Source: a virus
Direction: 5' to 3' (one strand)
DNA length: 30,024 nucleotides
IMG/VR virus record: IMGVR_UViG_3300032240_000307
Span: 1-30,024 of that record
The notes under the pieces were generated by a model. It ran no database searches, was not told where the DNA came from, and saw only the letters and a list, made by a program, of their open reading frames with translations. Shown in pieces: positions 6,169 through 14,143 of this stretch (positions are counted from its first letter, which is position 1; each line of letters opens with the position of its first letter). The translations under genes and the position numbers were made by a program.

Positions 6169-7013
6169 AAATTTGACTGATCCATAGTGACCGGAACTTC
6201 ATAGTCCTGACCACACTCCTCGCAGTGAACATTTTGAGCTTTTAATTCAATCTGCTCTTTGATAGCGGTAAGATGAGCACTAATTTTTTCAAAAACATCT
6301 TTGCTACAGTTATCAATAAACTCTTTAATTTGCTTTTTGTCTGTACTAGCACCGTCTGGAGTTTCAATTTTAGTGATACAGTCGCAGATAATATCAACAG
6401 TTAGTTCAGTTAGTTTCACAAAGCTCTTACCAAACTGTTCAACTTTCTGTTCATCATCTAGTTTTTCATCATTAATGATGTTGAATATTTTCTGTTGCTC
6501 AAGTGTTTTAATCTGTGTCTTAGATATTTCTTTATAGGTATAAGGTCGAATGGTAACAACTAATGGGTCAACAGCTACAGTATCGTTATAGGTAAATTGA
6601 CTAAACATACCTAACCAGTTAGTTAAATTAACATCATAATCATTTTCAGTTTCACATCCAGGACACTTAGTACCAATTTCCATACTTTCACCATAGGTAG
6701 CAATACGGATAGCAATAAGAGCAAAGTCTACGTCAATGCTGGGCATTGTCCAAGGATCCTTGATTGCTGGAATACAGCTCTTAATAATTTCAACTGTACT
6801 TTGTCCGCTGAGTAATGCGTCAGGAGTTTTAAACATCAACTCGTCTTTAGCAGTCATTGCAAATACTGGATATTCATCGTTTTCGCTAACATCTAAAGTG
6901 TTAGGAGGATAAAATCTACCTTTGCTAGGTAACTGTACATAAATCTTAGGTTGTCTAAACCAATTGGCTAGAGGATTCTTTGCTATTGATTGCTGATTGT
7001 TAATTTCACTCAT
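6150..7013 (-). CDS. 26: gp26-like baseplate hub / tail assembly protein
   Basis: A 287-residue protein resembling the T4 gene 26 family (T4 base plate protein) as found in aquatic T4-like phages. The N-terminal part holds IYVQLPSKGRFYPP (24-37) and a conserved-looking DELMFKTPDALLSG segment (57-70). Two CxxC pairs, Cys117/Cys120 (CPGC) and Cys264/Cys267 (CEEC), could form a metal-binding site. T4 gp26 is needed for hub assembly but its molecular role is unclear. Start ATG 7013 is preceded by GGAGAT and a perfect late promoter. It is divergent from a tape-measure-like gene and is followed by the -1 frame extension, which suggests a chaperone-like role in tail assembly (inference). Confidence 0.75.
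   Translation of the reverse strand: MSEINNQQSIAKNPLANWFRQPKIYVQLPSKGRFYPPNTLDVSENDEYPVFAMTAKDELMFKTPDALLSGQSTVEIIKSCIPAIKDPWTMPSIDVDFALIAIRIATYGESMEIGTKCPGCETENDYDVNLTNWLGMFSQFTYNDTVAVDPLVVTIRPYTYKEISKTQIKTLEQQKIFNIINDEKLDDEQKVEQFGKSFVKLTELTVDIICDCITKIETPDGASTDKKQIKEFIDNCSKDVFEKISAHLTAIKEQIELKAQNVHCEECGQDYEVPVTMDQSNFFGVRS
6165..6174 (-). promoter_or_regulatory. Slippery sequence for -1 ribosomal frameshifting
   Basis: The minus strand reads AAATTTTTTC. In the gp26 frame this is A-AAT-TTT-TTC, so two overlapping heptamers of the X-XXY-YYZ type (AAATTTT and TTTTTTC) are in the correct phase. Gp26 ends only five codons later. Confidence 0.65.
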
Positions 7014-7022
7014 TTTATCTCC

Positions 7023-7030
7023 GATAAATA
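7023..7030 (+). promoter_or_regulatory. Late promoter for the tape-measure-like gene (GATAAATA)
   Basis: GATAAATA lies 51 bases upstream of ATG 7082. With the minus-strand box at 7044-7051 it forms an inverted repeat, ATAAATACT (7024-7032) and AGTATTTAT (7042-7050), so the two promoters face each other. Confidence 0.65.
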
Positions 7031-7043
7031 CTATTATGTAGAG

Positions 7044-7051
7044 TATTTATA
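7044..7051 (-). promoter_or_regulatory. Late promoter for gp26 (perfect TATAAATA)
   Basis: The minus strand carries an exact T4 late consensus TATAAATA 30 bases upstream of the gp26 ATG, with a ribosome site GGAGAT between. Confidence 0.8.
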
Positions 7052-7081
7052 TACGCATTTTACCCTGGAAAAAATAATCAA

Positions 7082-9859
7082 ATGGCACAATCAGTTTTAA
7101 TCGACATTCCCGGTATTGGACAAGTAGAAGCCAAGAATGCCGCATCTGAAGCAACGCTTCAGGAAATGTTGAAAATAATGCGCAAGTTTGATAAGTCTAC
7201 GGATGGCGGTAAGAAATCAGTAGACGGATCAGGAGGCGGTGGTGGCGGTGGCGGTGGTGGCGGTGGTGGCGCAGGCAGTGGAGGTGGTAGTGCAGGCGGT
7301 GGAACTGCGGCAAAGAGTCAATCTCTGCTAGGCAAAGCTGCATTTGCTGCCGGAATGGGCATTGCTAAACTCGATACTGCTGCCAAAATGGTGCTTGGCG
7401 GATTTAGAGGATTAGCCGAAGGATCTGTAGACACTGTTAATAAATTCGCACAAGTAGGTGACAGTCTTACTGCCGCAGCAGGTGTATTTCAAAATATACC
7501 TATTGTGGGTAAAATGTTTGGTGCAGTTGCACAGGCAGTTACTAGTGTAACAGATGCATATCAACAGGCAGCACAGTCAGGTGCAACCTTTAGCGGAAGT
7601 GTAAATCAATTTTCTGCAGCAGCAACTAGTGCTGGTATGACAATGGAAAAGTTTGGCGCTCTAATCTCGCAAAACGCATTTGGTATGGGCGCATTTGGTA
7701 CTACCGCAGAAGATGGTGCTAAAAACTTTGCTAAGACTTCTAAAGCATTAAGAGCAAGTGCAAGCGATCTATATGCTCTAGGATATTCTACTCAGCAGAT
7801 TAATGAAGGTCTTGCCAAATACGGATCATTGATGCGTAGTCAAGGTCAACAGGGCAAGATGACTAACGATCAACTGGCCGCAGGTGCTAAAAACTATATG
7901 AAAGAACTCGACCTGTTGGCAAAAGCAACCGGTGAAGATCGTAAAACAATCGAAGCACGACAAGCAGCATTAGCACTCGATGCACAGTTCCAAGCATCGA
8001 TGGCAGGATTAGGACCTAAAGTTCGTGATTCATTTATGGCAGTTGCTACAGGTGTACCAAAAGAGCTTGAAGGTTTTACCAAAGACATTATGGCCAACGG
8101 TGTTGCCACAACAGAAGAAAACCAAAAACTAATGGCAATGATGCCACAGTCTGCTGCGATGTTAGCAGAGTTTAATGCTAAGACACAACGCGGTGAAGCA
8201 ATTACTCAAGAAGAAAGAAATAGATTAAACAATCTAATGAAAAAAGAAGGTACTGAGCAATTAAAAAATATTAAACAGGCAGGTGCTGCATCAGCAGAAC
8301 TTGGCGGAACAGTTAAGGCTATGGCAGCAGCTTCAACTATTAATGAAGATGCTTTAAAAACAGGTGCAGCCCAACAGGACGAAGCTGCCAAGAAAACTGA
8401 TGCAATGAACGCAGCAGTTGAAAAAAGTAAGCAAACATTAGCAGAATTTAGTAACGGATTTCAAATGGCATTGGCTAACAGCGGTATGCTTGATACACTA
8501 ATGGAAGCATTTAAATTTACAGCTAACTTTGTGATGCAATATGTTGTTCCGTTGTTTAGTGTATTATCATCATCTATTGGTCTTATTGTTGGCTCGTTAA
8601 TAGATAGTTTTGGTCCTGCTGTTAACGGAGTTGGTGGATTTTTTAATGATGTATTGCTTCCTGCTATTGGAAAATTTACTTCATTCTTAGTTGTTGATCT
8701 TATTCCAGCTGTAGCACAGACGTTTAATGATTTAAAACCAGTACTAGAGTTTTTTGGTGGAGTTATAATGTCTGTTGCAGGTTTTATCACTGATAATCTA
8801 ACTGCGGTACTTATTGTTGTTGGAGGAGTGTTAGCCGGATATTATGCAGTAACTGCCGCACTTACTCTTATTTCTTGGGCTGAGGCAGCTTCAAAAAATG
8901 CGTTAGTTATAGCTACATTACCTGTTATTGCTGGATTTGTATCCGCCGCTGCCGGAGCTATTGCTGCAGGATTAGCATTCCTAGGAATCACGTGGCCAAT
9001 TGGTCTAGCTATTGCCGCAGTAGTAGGACTGATAGCTATATTCAAACATTTTGGTGGAGATATAACAGTTGTTAAAGATGGTTTACTAGTGATGTGGGAT
9101 ACAATGAAAATATTTTTTAAAAGTCTTTGGTTGGGATTTTTAAAACTTTTAGATTTTTTACCAGGTACTGGTGACAAATTTAAAGCACAGATCGAAGAAA
9201 CCGAAAAATCTATTGCTGAGGACAAGAAAGATAGAGAAAACAAAGCCAACGGTATAGCAGAACGTATGGCTAATAATAGAGAAGCAGCTAAGACACAAGA
9301 AGAAAAAGATAAAGAAGCAAAACGTGCAGCAGTCGAAGCTAAACTTGATAAAGCATCACACAGTGCTAAAGCTACTGGTATTAAACAACAAGAAGACCTT
9401 AATGCAAAAGATAAAGCAGTCAAAGATGCATCTGTTAGCAATATGGATTACAATGCTAATGGTGCTGATCTATTAAAACAATTTGCGACAACTAATAAAA
9501 GTGAACTAATTCCAAAAGATCCTGCTGAGATTAAGAAAGCCGCTGAGATTAAAGATCAAAAACCAGCGGCTACTACTGCTGCAGATACTGTTAAGAAAAC
9601 TATTGAAGCAGACGGTGAGAAAAAGACAGCAGATGCTAAAAAGGCCGAAGACGAGAAAAAAGCAGCAGAAGATAAGAAAACAGCAGAATCCAAAGACGGA
9701 ACTAAGAAACCGACAACTCAAGAAACAGCGGAGTCCTTATTAGCGGAGTTAAATACTAAGATGGCCCAGTTACTCAAATTCTCAGCGCAGACAACTACTA
9801 ACACGTATGAAACGTTTAATGCAGCCAAAGGGTTACAAGGCAACTTGTTTAAAAGATAA
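7082..9859 (+). CDS. Probable tail tape-measure / membrane-interacting structural protein
   Basis: A 925-residue protein. Residues 1-40 include IDIPGIGQVEAKNA, then a run of 13 glycines (51-63) and a Gly/Ser linker to about 75. Residues 80-460 are Ala-rich and mainly helical. Several strongly hydrophobic segments follow at roughly 483-507, 562-600 and 607-655, and then a charged Lys/Glu/Asp/Ala-rich helical region, 690-890. Long helical tracts plus clustered membrane segments and a location next to gp26-like genes fit a tape-measure protein that spans the tail tube and may enter the host membrane. T4's own tape measure, gp29, is shorter (about 590 residues). No lysozyme-type motif was recognised. 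The role is inferred from composition and context. Confidence 0.6.
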   Translation: MAQSVLIDIPGIGQVEAKNAASEATLQEMLKIMRKFDKSTDGGKKSVDGSGGGGGGGGGGGGGAGSGGGSAGGGTAAKSQSLLGKAAFAAGMGIAKLDTAAKMVLGGFRGLAEGSVDTVNKFAQVGDSLTAAAGVFQNIPIVGKMFGAVAQAVTSVTDAYQQAAQSGATFSGSVNQFSAAATSAGMTMEKFGALISQNAFGMGAFGTTAEDGAKNFAKTSKALRASASDLYALGYSTQQINEGLAKYGSLMRSQGQQGKMTNDQLAAGAKNYMKELDLLAKATGEDRKTIEARQAALALDAQFQASMAGLGPKVRDSFMAVATGVPKELEGFTKDIMANGVATTEENQKLMAMMPQSAAMLAEFNAKTQRGEAITQEERNRLNNLMKKEGTEQLKNIKQAGAASAELGGTVKAMAAASTINEDALKTGAAQQDEAAKKTDAMNAAVEKSKQTLAEFSNGFQMALANSGMLDTLMEAFKFTANFVMQYVVPLFSVLSSSIGLIVGSLIDSFGPAVNGVGGFFNDVLLPAIGKFTSFLVVDLIPAVAQTFNDLKPVLEFFGGVIMSVAGFITDNLTAVLIVVGGVLAGYYAVTAALTLISWAEAASKNALVIATLPVIAGFVSAAAGAIAAGLAFLGITWPIGLAIAAVVGLIAIFKHFGGDITVVKDGLLVMWDTMKIFFKSLWLGFLKLLDFLPGTGDKFKAQIEETEKSIAEDKKDRENKANGIAERMANNREAAKTQEEKDKEAKRAAVEAKLDKASHSAKATGIKQQEDLNAKDKAVKDASVSNMDYNANGADLLKQFATTNKSELIPKDPAEIKKAAEIKDQKPAATTAADTVKKTIEADGEKKTADAKKAEDEKKAAEDKKTAESKDGTKKPTTQETAESLLAELNTKMAQLLKFSAQTTTNTYETFNAAKGLQGNLFKR
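7232..7270 (+). repeat. Thirteen consecutive glycine codons
   Basis: A run of GGN codons, mainly GGT and GGC, encodes Gly51-Gly63 of the tape-measure-like protein. It is a likely flexible linker and a plausible site of replication slippage. Confidence 0.9.
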
Positions 9860-9871
9860 AAGAGACAATAT

Positions 9872-11578
9872 ATGAGTTGGAAAAAATATTTCACACCAGT
9901 AGACGTCAGCAATAAATCAACAGGCTACAGCCCAATTTCGGGTGGCGGCCGTGTTGGCCCAGCTAGGATGAACTATTCCAGCTACTTACCAGATGTATAC
10001 GCAGGATCACCAAACCGTATTGATCGATATGTTCAATACGACACAATGGACAGTGATAGTGAAATCAATGCTGCCCTAGATATTCTAACAGAATTTTGCA
10101 CACAGCCAGATAAAGAAAACGACACAGCTTTCCATATCCGTTATAACGGCGCCCCAACTTCTACAGAAGTTAAACTAATTAAAGACGCACTACAAAAATG
10201 GGCCAAGGATCAACAGTTTGAAACACGTATATTCCGTATTGTGCGTAACACGTTCAAATACGGTGACTGTTTCTTTGTACGTGATCCAGAAACTAAAAAA
10301 TGGTTGTACGTAGATCCAGTTAAAGTAACCAAGATTATTGTAAACGAAAGCGAAGGTAAAGTTCCTGAGCAGTATGTGATCAAAGATATTAACTTTAATT
10401 TTAAAGATCTAATTGCTACAACTCCACACAATACAACAAATACACAGCCAAGCGGTACAGCTGGATATACCAGTGGCGGCGGATTTGGCAAAGGCTTTGT
10501 AGGTGAAGCTGCTCGTCCTCCAGGCACACGCTTCAACAATCAAGTCAACGAAGTAACAGTTGACGCCAAACACGTAGTTCATATCAGTCTAAGTGAAGGA
10601 CTTGATACTAACTATCCATTTGGTAACAGTCTATTAGAATCAGTATTCAAAGTCTACAAACAGAAAGAACTGCTTGAAGATGCTATCATTATCTATCGTA
10701 TACAACGAGCTCCAGAAAGACGTATTTTCTATGTAGACGTTGGAAATATGCCAGCGCATATGGCGATGTCATTTGTTGAACGTGTAAAAAACGAAATACA
10801 ACAGAGACGTATTCCATCAGCTACAGGCGGTGGAGCAAACGTCATAGACGCTAGTTATAATCCTCTAAGTGTAAACGAAGATTACTTCTTTCCACAGACA
10901 GCAGAAGGTCGTGGATCAAAAGTTGACACCCTACCAGGCGGTACTAACCTAGGTGAAATTACAGACCTACGTTATTTTACCAACAAGCTGTTCCGCGCCC
11001 TACGCATTCCAAGCAGCTACTTACCAACGGCAATTGACGAAAGTCCTAACCAAGTCAGTGATGGTAAAGTAGGTACAGCCTACATTCAAGAACTGCGTTT
11101 TAACAAGTACTGCGAACGTTTGCAGTCCTTGATCATTGAAACATTTGATCTAGAATTTAAACTATGGTTGCTGGATCAAGGTATCAATATCGACAGCACA
11201 TTATTCAAACTAAAGTTTAATGCACCGCAGAACTTTGCAGCCTATCGTCAAGCAGAACTAGATACTACTCGTGTAACTATATTTGCACAACTACAAGAAA
11301 TTCCACATCTCAGCAAGCGTTTTGCTATGAAACGTTTCCTAGGTATGAGCCAAGAAGAGATCACAGAAAACGAACGTATGTGGAAAGAGGAAAACGGAAG
11401 CAACTTAAAACAGCCAACGGATGCAGCAGGTCAACTACGATCTGCAGGTATTACTCCGGGCGGTATTGCTGGAGATATGGCCGGTCAAGAAGCAGAAGCT
11501 CCAGACGATATGGCAGCTGCCGCAGCACCAGGTGCAGGAGCAGAAGATGGTGCAGCCGCACCAATGCCAGCCCAATAA
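9872..11578 (+). CDS. 20: Portal vertex protein (gp20-like)
   Basis: A 568-residue protein matching the T4 gp20 family, close to the T4 length of 524. The dodecameric portal occupies one capsid vertex, starts prohead assembly, is the DNA entry/exit channel and docks terminase and neck. Diagnostic-looking stretches include YDTMDSDSEINAALDILTEF (near residues 54-74), the segment from RAPERRIFYVDVGNMP to the long helix, and LRYFTNKLFRALRIP followed by SYLPTAID. The C-terminus is an Ala/Gly/Pro tail (from about 535). The start ATG 9872 follows GAGAC, 12 bases after the preceding gene's stop. Confidence 0.92.
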   Translation: MSWKKYFTPVDVSNKSTGYSPISGGGRVGPARMNYSSYLPDVYAGSPNRIDRYVQYDTMDSDSEINAALDILTEFCTQPDKENDTAFHIRYNGAPTSTEVKLIKDALQKWAKDQQFETRIFRIVRNTFKYGDCFFVRDPETKKWLYVDPVKVTKIIVNESEGKVPEQYVIKDINFNFKDLIATTPHNTTNTQPSGTAGYTSGGGFGKGFVGEAARPPGTRFNNQVNEVTVDAKHVVHISLSEGLDTNYPFGNSLLESVFKVYKQKELLEDAIIIYRIQRAPERRIFYVDVGNMPAHMAMSFVERVKNEIQQRRIPSATGGGANVIDASYNPLSVNEDYFFPQTAEGRGSKVDTLPGGTNLGEITDLRYFTNKLFRALRIPSSYLPTAIDESPNQVSDGKVGTAYIQELRFNKYCERLQSLIIETFDLEFKLWLLDQGINIDSTLFKLKFNAPQNFAAYRQAELDTTRVTIFAQLQEIPHLSKRFAMKRFLGMSQEEITENERMWKEENGSNLKQPTDAAGQLRSAGITPGGIAGDMAGQEAEAPDDMAAAAAPGAGAEDGAAAPMPAQ

Positions 11579-11589
11579 CTAAATACAAT

Positions 11590-11838
11590 ATGCTTCTAAA
11601 AGAGTTCCTTTATTTTAATGATTCGAACAATGACTTTGCGGTTGATCGTCGATACGACAATAGCAAGGACAGTTCTGTTCTAAAAAAAGACGATACCCGT
11701 AAAATACGGTTAACACTGCGTCAAATCAATCAACTCCGATTGCAAGCTGAAGCACACGAAGCAGAAACGCAAAGTGAGCAGGCTTTTATACAACAGATGT
11801 ACAGTACTCCAGTTGAAGCCGAATCTGCCCCAGCATAA
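11590..11838 (+). CDS. Small protein in the gp67 (prohead core) position
   Basis: An 82-residue protein starting at ATG 11590, MLLKEFLYFND, and ending with a double stop (TAATAA). Residues 35-47 hold DTRKIRLTLRQIN, followed by a charged helix and QAFIQQMYSTP. Directly downstream of gp20, T4 has gene 67, an 80-residue prohead core protein, so size and position agree, although I see no clear sequence identity. Related small proteins appear after gp20 in aquatic T4-like phages. A longer frame from 11380 overlaps gp20 out of frame and is not credible. An ACTAAATA box ends five bases before the ATG, too close to give a normal leader. Confidence 0.6.
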   Translation: MLLKEFLYFNDSNNDFAVDRRYDNSKDSSVLKKDDTRKIRLTLRQINQLRLQAEAHEAETQSEQAFIQQMYSTPVEAESAPA

Positions 11839-12454
11839 TAACACAGCATTTGTACTAGGTAACGGGCGCAGTAGATTAGCAACAGATCATACCGCTCTGT
11901 TAGAGCTTGGCGCTGTATATGGTTGCAACGCAATCTACAGAGAATTTAATCCCCACTATTTGATAGCAGTTGATGTTAATATGGTCAACGAGATTATATC
12001 TACAGGCTATCATCTAAACAACGAGCTATGGACTAATCCTAACAAGGGCGTGGCTAGTAAAGATAACGTAAACTTCTTTAGCCCGCACAAAGGCTGGAGC
12101 TCAGGACCTACTGCATTACACTTTGCAGCCAGCAGGTATTACAGCGAAATATACATATTAGGCTTTGATTTTCAGGGCACTGCTGGATTATTAAACAACG
12201 TTTACGCTGATACTTTTAACTATAAAAAGAGTAATGATCCGGCAACTTACTTTGGTAATTGGGTAAGTCAAACACAGAAAACAATTAAAGAATTTTCAGG
12301 AATACAGTTCCATAGAGTAATTGAACCGGGATCTTTTATACCCTCTGAGTTTGAAGCAATACCAAATTTACAACATTTAACCTACAGGAACTTTTTTAAA
12401 AAGTTTCCCTCGGCTATATATTCAGATCAGATCAATCAAAAAAGTATCATTTAA
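11774..12454 (+). CDS. Glycosyltransferase-like Rossmann protein (GT42/DUF115-like)
   Basis: Up to 226 residues; the start is uncertain. The frame opens with GTG at 11774, 65 bases inside the previous gene; TTG 11813 or CTG 11825 would place the Rossmann-type glycine motif AFVLGNGRSR close to the N-terminus, which is more usual. Later, SSGPTALHFAASRYYSEIYILGFDF resembles the conserved segment of sialyltransferase-like GT42 and DUF115 proteins, in which a substrate-binding SG is followed by a helix and a strand ending in GxDF. A role in decorating capsid or host glycans is possible. Its place inside the head operon is unlike T4. Assignment to a superfamily is tentative, and no catalytic residue is asserted. 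Confidence 0.5.
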   Translation: MSRLLYNRCTVLQLKPNLPQHNNTAFVLGNGRSRLATDHTALLELGAVYGCNAIYREFNPHYLIAVDVNMVNEIISTGYHLNNELWTNPNKGVASKDNVNFFSPHKGWSSGPTALHFAASRYYSEIYILGFDFQGTAGLLNNVYADTFNYKKSNDPATYFGNWVSQTQKTIKEFSGIQFHRVIEPGSFIPSEFEAIPNLQHLTYRNFFKKFPSAIYSDQINQKSII

Positions 12455-12474
12455 CCCCGAATTGTAATCTTAGT

Positions 12475-12482
12475 GTTAAATA
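12475..12482 (+). promoter_or_regulatory. Possible late promoter box (GTTAAATA)
   Basis: The TAAATA core is present with two mismatches to TATAAATA upstream of it. It lies 40 bases before ATG 12523, which has a strong ribosome site (AAGGAGA). Confidence 0.4.
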
Positions 12483-12522
12483 AAACGATGACAGCCTAAC
12501 CATCTTTAAGGAGAATATAACT

Positions 12523-13479
12523 ATGGCAGATAAGAATTTACTAGCACAGATGCTAGAAAACTTGGTCAATGACGACCAAGCTAAAGCGGAAGAATTATTC
12601 CACGAATACGTAGTTTCAGCATCACGCGAAATCTACGAAAACCTAATCGAATCAGAAATTGCTGACGAAGAAGTAGACGAAGCAATGGACGAAGAAGACG
12701 AAGAAGACAAAGTTGACGAAGCATCTAAAGAAGATGAAGACAAAGATGATGAAGATCTTGATGAAAATTTTGAAGATATTGCCTACGAAGGCGATGACGA
12801 AATGCCAGGCGATGCCACTGACGACCTAGAAGGCGACCTAGATATGGGCGACGAAATGGACAGCGAGCACTCAGACAAATCAGAAGAAGAACTATTCCAA
12901 GATCTAGACAGCATTGTAGACGAACTACAAGCTAAGTTCGACGAACTAAAAGGTGGCGATCACGAAGAGCCAGATATGGACAATATGGGTGGCCCAAGCG
13001 ATCACGATGCTGACAATGAAATGGAAGATTTTGATCTAGAAACAGTACGTGAGTACGTAGAAAAAGTTCCAGCTGGTCACGGTGCTGAGCGTAAAGGCGG
13101 ACCAGAAGGTCAACTTTCAGGTACTGGTAAAGACGGCAACAAGCCAACAATGAATACAAAATCAATTGTAGCTGGTAAAAATGATATGGGCGGTTCTGCA
13201 AAGAACTTGAACCAGTCATATGAAGACACTGGCGCTGTACTATCAGCACAAGGTCAACTAAAAGGAACAGGTCTTGCAAAAGGCAACGTAGTTCCTAATC
13301 CAGATGCAAAAGGTAATTTAAATGTGCCAGGTGGCAAAGCAGGAGATGCTTTCAAGAAGAACTCCGCTGGTCACGGTGCTGAGAAAAAGGGTGGTGGCGA
13401 AGGCGTACTAAGTGGCACAGGTTCACAAAGTGATAAGCCTAGCGTTAACTCCCAATCACTTTTCCGTGGTCGTCGTTAA
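12523..13479 (+). CDS. Highly acidic prohead-core-like protein with C-terminal repeats
   Basis: A 318-residue protein in the place where T4 has gene 68 (prohead core), between gp20/67 and gp21. Residues 1-45 form a probable helix. Residues 46-170 are extremely rich in Asp and Glu and contain a helix LFQDLDSIVDELQAKFDELK (124-143). The C-terminal part is Gly/Lys-rich with two copies of a 31-residue repeat, 184-214 and 282-312 (AGHGAE, KGG, EG, LSGTG, KP, N, S in register), and a partial copy QGQLKGTG at 243-250. Acidic core proteins are typical of T4-like proheads, but the repeats are distinctive. Strong ribosome site AAGGAGA; next gene follows after 12 bases. Confidence 0.6.
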   Translation: MADKNLLAQMLENLVNDDQAKAEELFHEYVVSASREIYENLIESEIADEEVDEAMDEEDEEDKVDEASKEDEDKDDEDLDENFEDIAYEGDDEMPGDATDDLEGDLDMGDEMDSEHSDKSEEELFQDLDSIVDELQAKFDELKGGDHEEPDMDNMGGPSDHDADNEMEDFDLETVREYVEKVPAGHGAERKGGPEGQLSGTGKDGNKPTMNTKSIVAGKNDMGGSAKNLNQSYEDTGAVLSAQGQLKGTGLAKGNVVPNPDAKGNLNVPGGKAGDAFKKNSAGHGAEKKGGGEGVLSGTGSQSDKPSVNSQSLFRGRR

Positions 13480-13491
13480 GAGGACAAATAG

Positions 13492-14124
13492 GTGAAAAAA
13501 CTTACCCTAGCAGAACATTTGAGTTACGATCAGGCTAAGATTGTCTTAGAGAGCGAAGAAGGTAGTGACGGTAAAAAGTCACTACATTTAAACGGTATTT
13601 GCATCCAAGGAGATATCCGCAATGCAAATCAACGAGTTTATTCTTCTCAAGAAATTGGCAAGGCTGTCAAAACGCTCAACGAGCAGATCGCTGGTGGTTA
13701 CTCTGTACTAGGAGAAGTTGATCATCCTACAGATTTACGTATCAATCTAGATCGTGTTAGTCATATGATTACCAAGATGTGGATGGACGGGCCAAACGGC
13801 TACGGAAAACTTAAAATCCTCCCAACTCCAATGGGTCAGTTAATTCAGACTATGTTAGAGTCGGGAGTGAAATTAGGTGTAAGTTCAAGAGGATCAGGTG
13901 AGGTTGACGGTGATGGCAAAGTACAAGGCTTTGAAATTATCACTGTAGATGTTGTAGCACAACCTTCCGCACCAGGCGCTTACCCTACTCCAGTATATGA
14001 ACACTTGATGAATAATACAGGTGGATATCAGGCATTTAGAATAGCAAAAGAAGTTCAAGGCGACCCAAAGGCACAGCAATACATAGCAGAGAGTTTGATG
14101 AAGATCATCAAAACTCTTCGATAA
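13492..14124 (+). CDS. 21: Prohead core protease (gp21-like)
   Basis: A 210-residue serine protease of the T4 gp21 / herpesvirus assemblin-like fold. It is packaged in the prohead and cleaves scaffold, core and capsid proteins, usually after LxE or IxE. Candidate catalytic residues are His78 in LGEVDHP and Ser131/Ser132 in KLGVSSRGSGEV, the two hallmark blocks of the family. Length equals that of T4 gp21 (about 212). The start is GTG at 13492 with AGAGGA upstream. It sits directly before gp22 in the canonical order. Confidence 0.9.
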   Translation: MKKLTLAEHLSYDQAKIVLESEEGSDGKKSLHLNGICIQGDIRNANQRVYSSQEIGKAVKTLNEQIAGGYSVLGEVDHPTDLRINLDRVSHMITKMWMDGPNGYGKLKILPTPMGQLIQTMLESGVKLGVSSRGSGEVDGDGKVQGFEIITVDVVAQPSAPGAYPTPVYEHLMNNTGGYQAFRIAKEVQGDPKAQQYIAESLMKIIKTLR

Positions 14125-14143
14125 CCAAAGTAGGAGAATCACA

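Noticed and set aside
8842-9441. 199-codon minus-strand frame opposite the tape-measure-like gene
   Set aside because: It mirrors the Ala/Lys-rich coding strand, with Ser/Leu/Ala-biased composition and no promoter or ribosome site.
11578-11585. ACTAAATA as late promoter for the 11590 gene
   Set aside because: It ends four bases before the ATG, so transcription would begin at or inside the coding sequence; co-transcription with gp20 is simpler.
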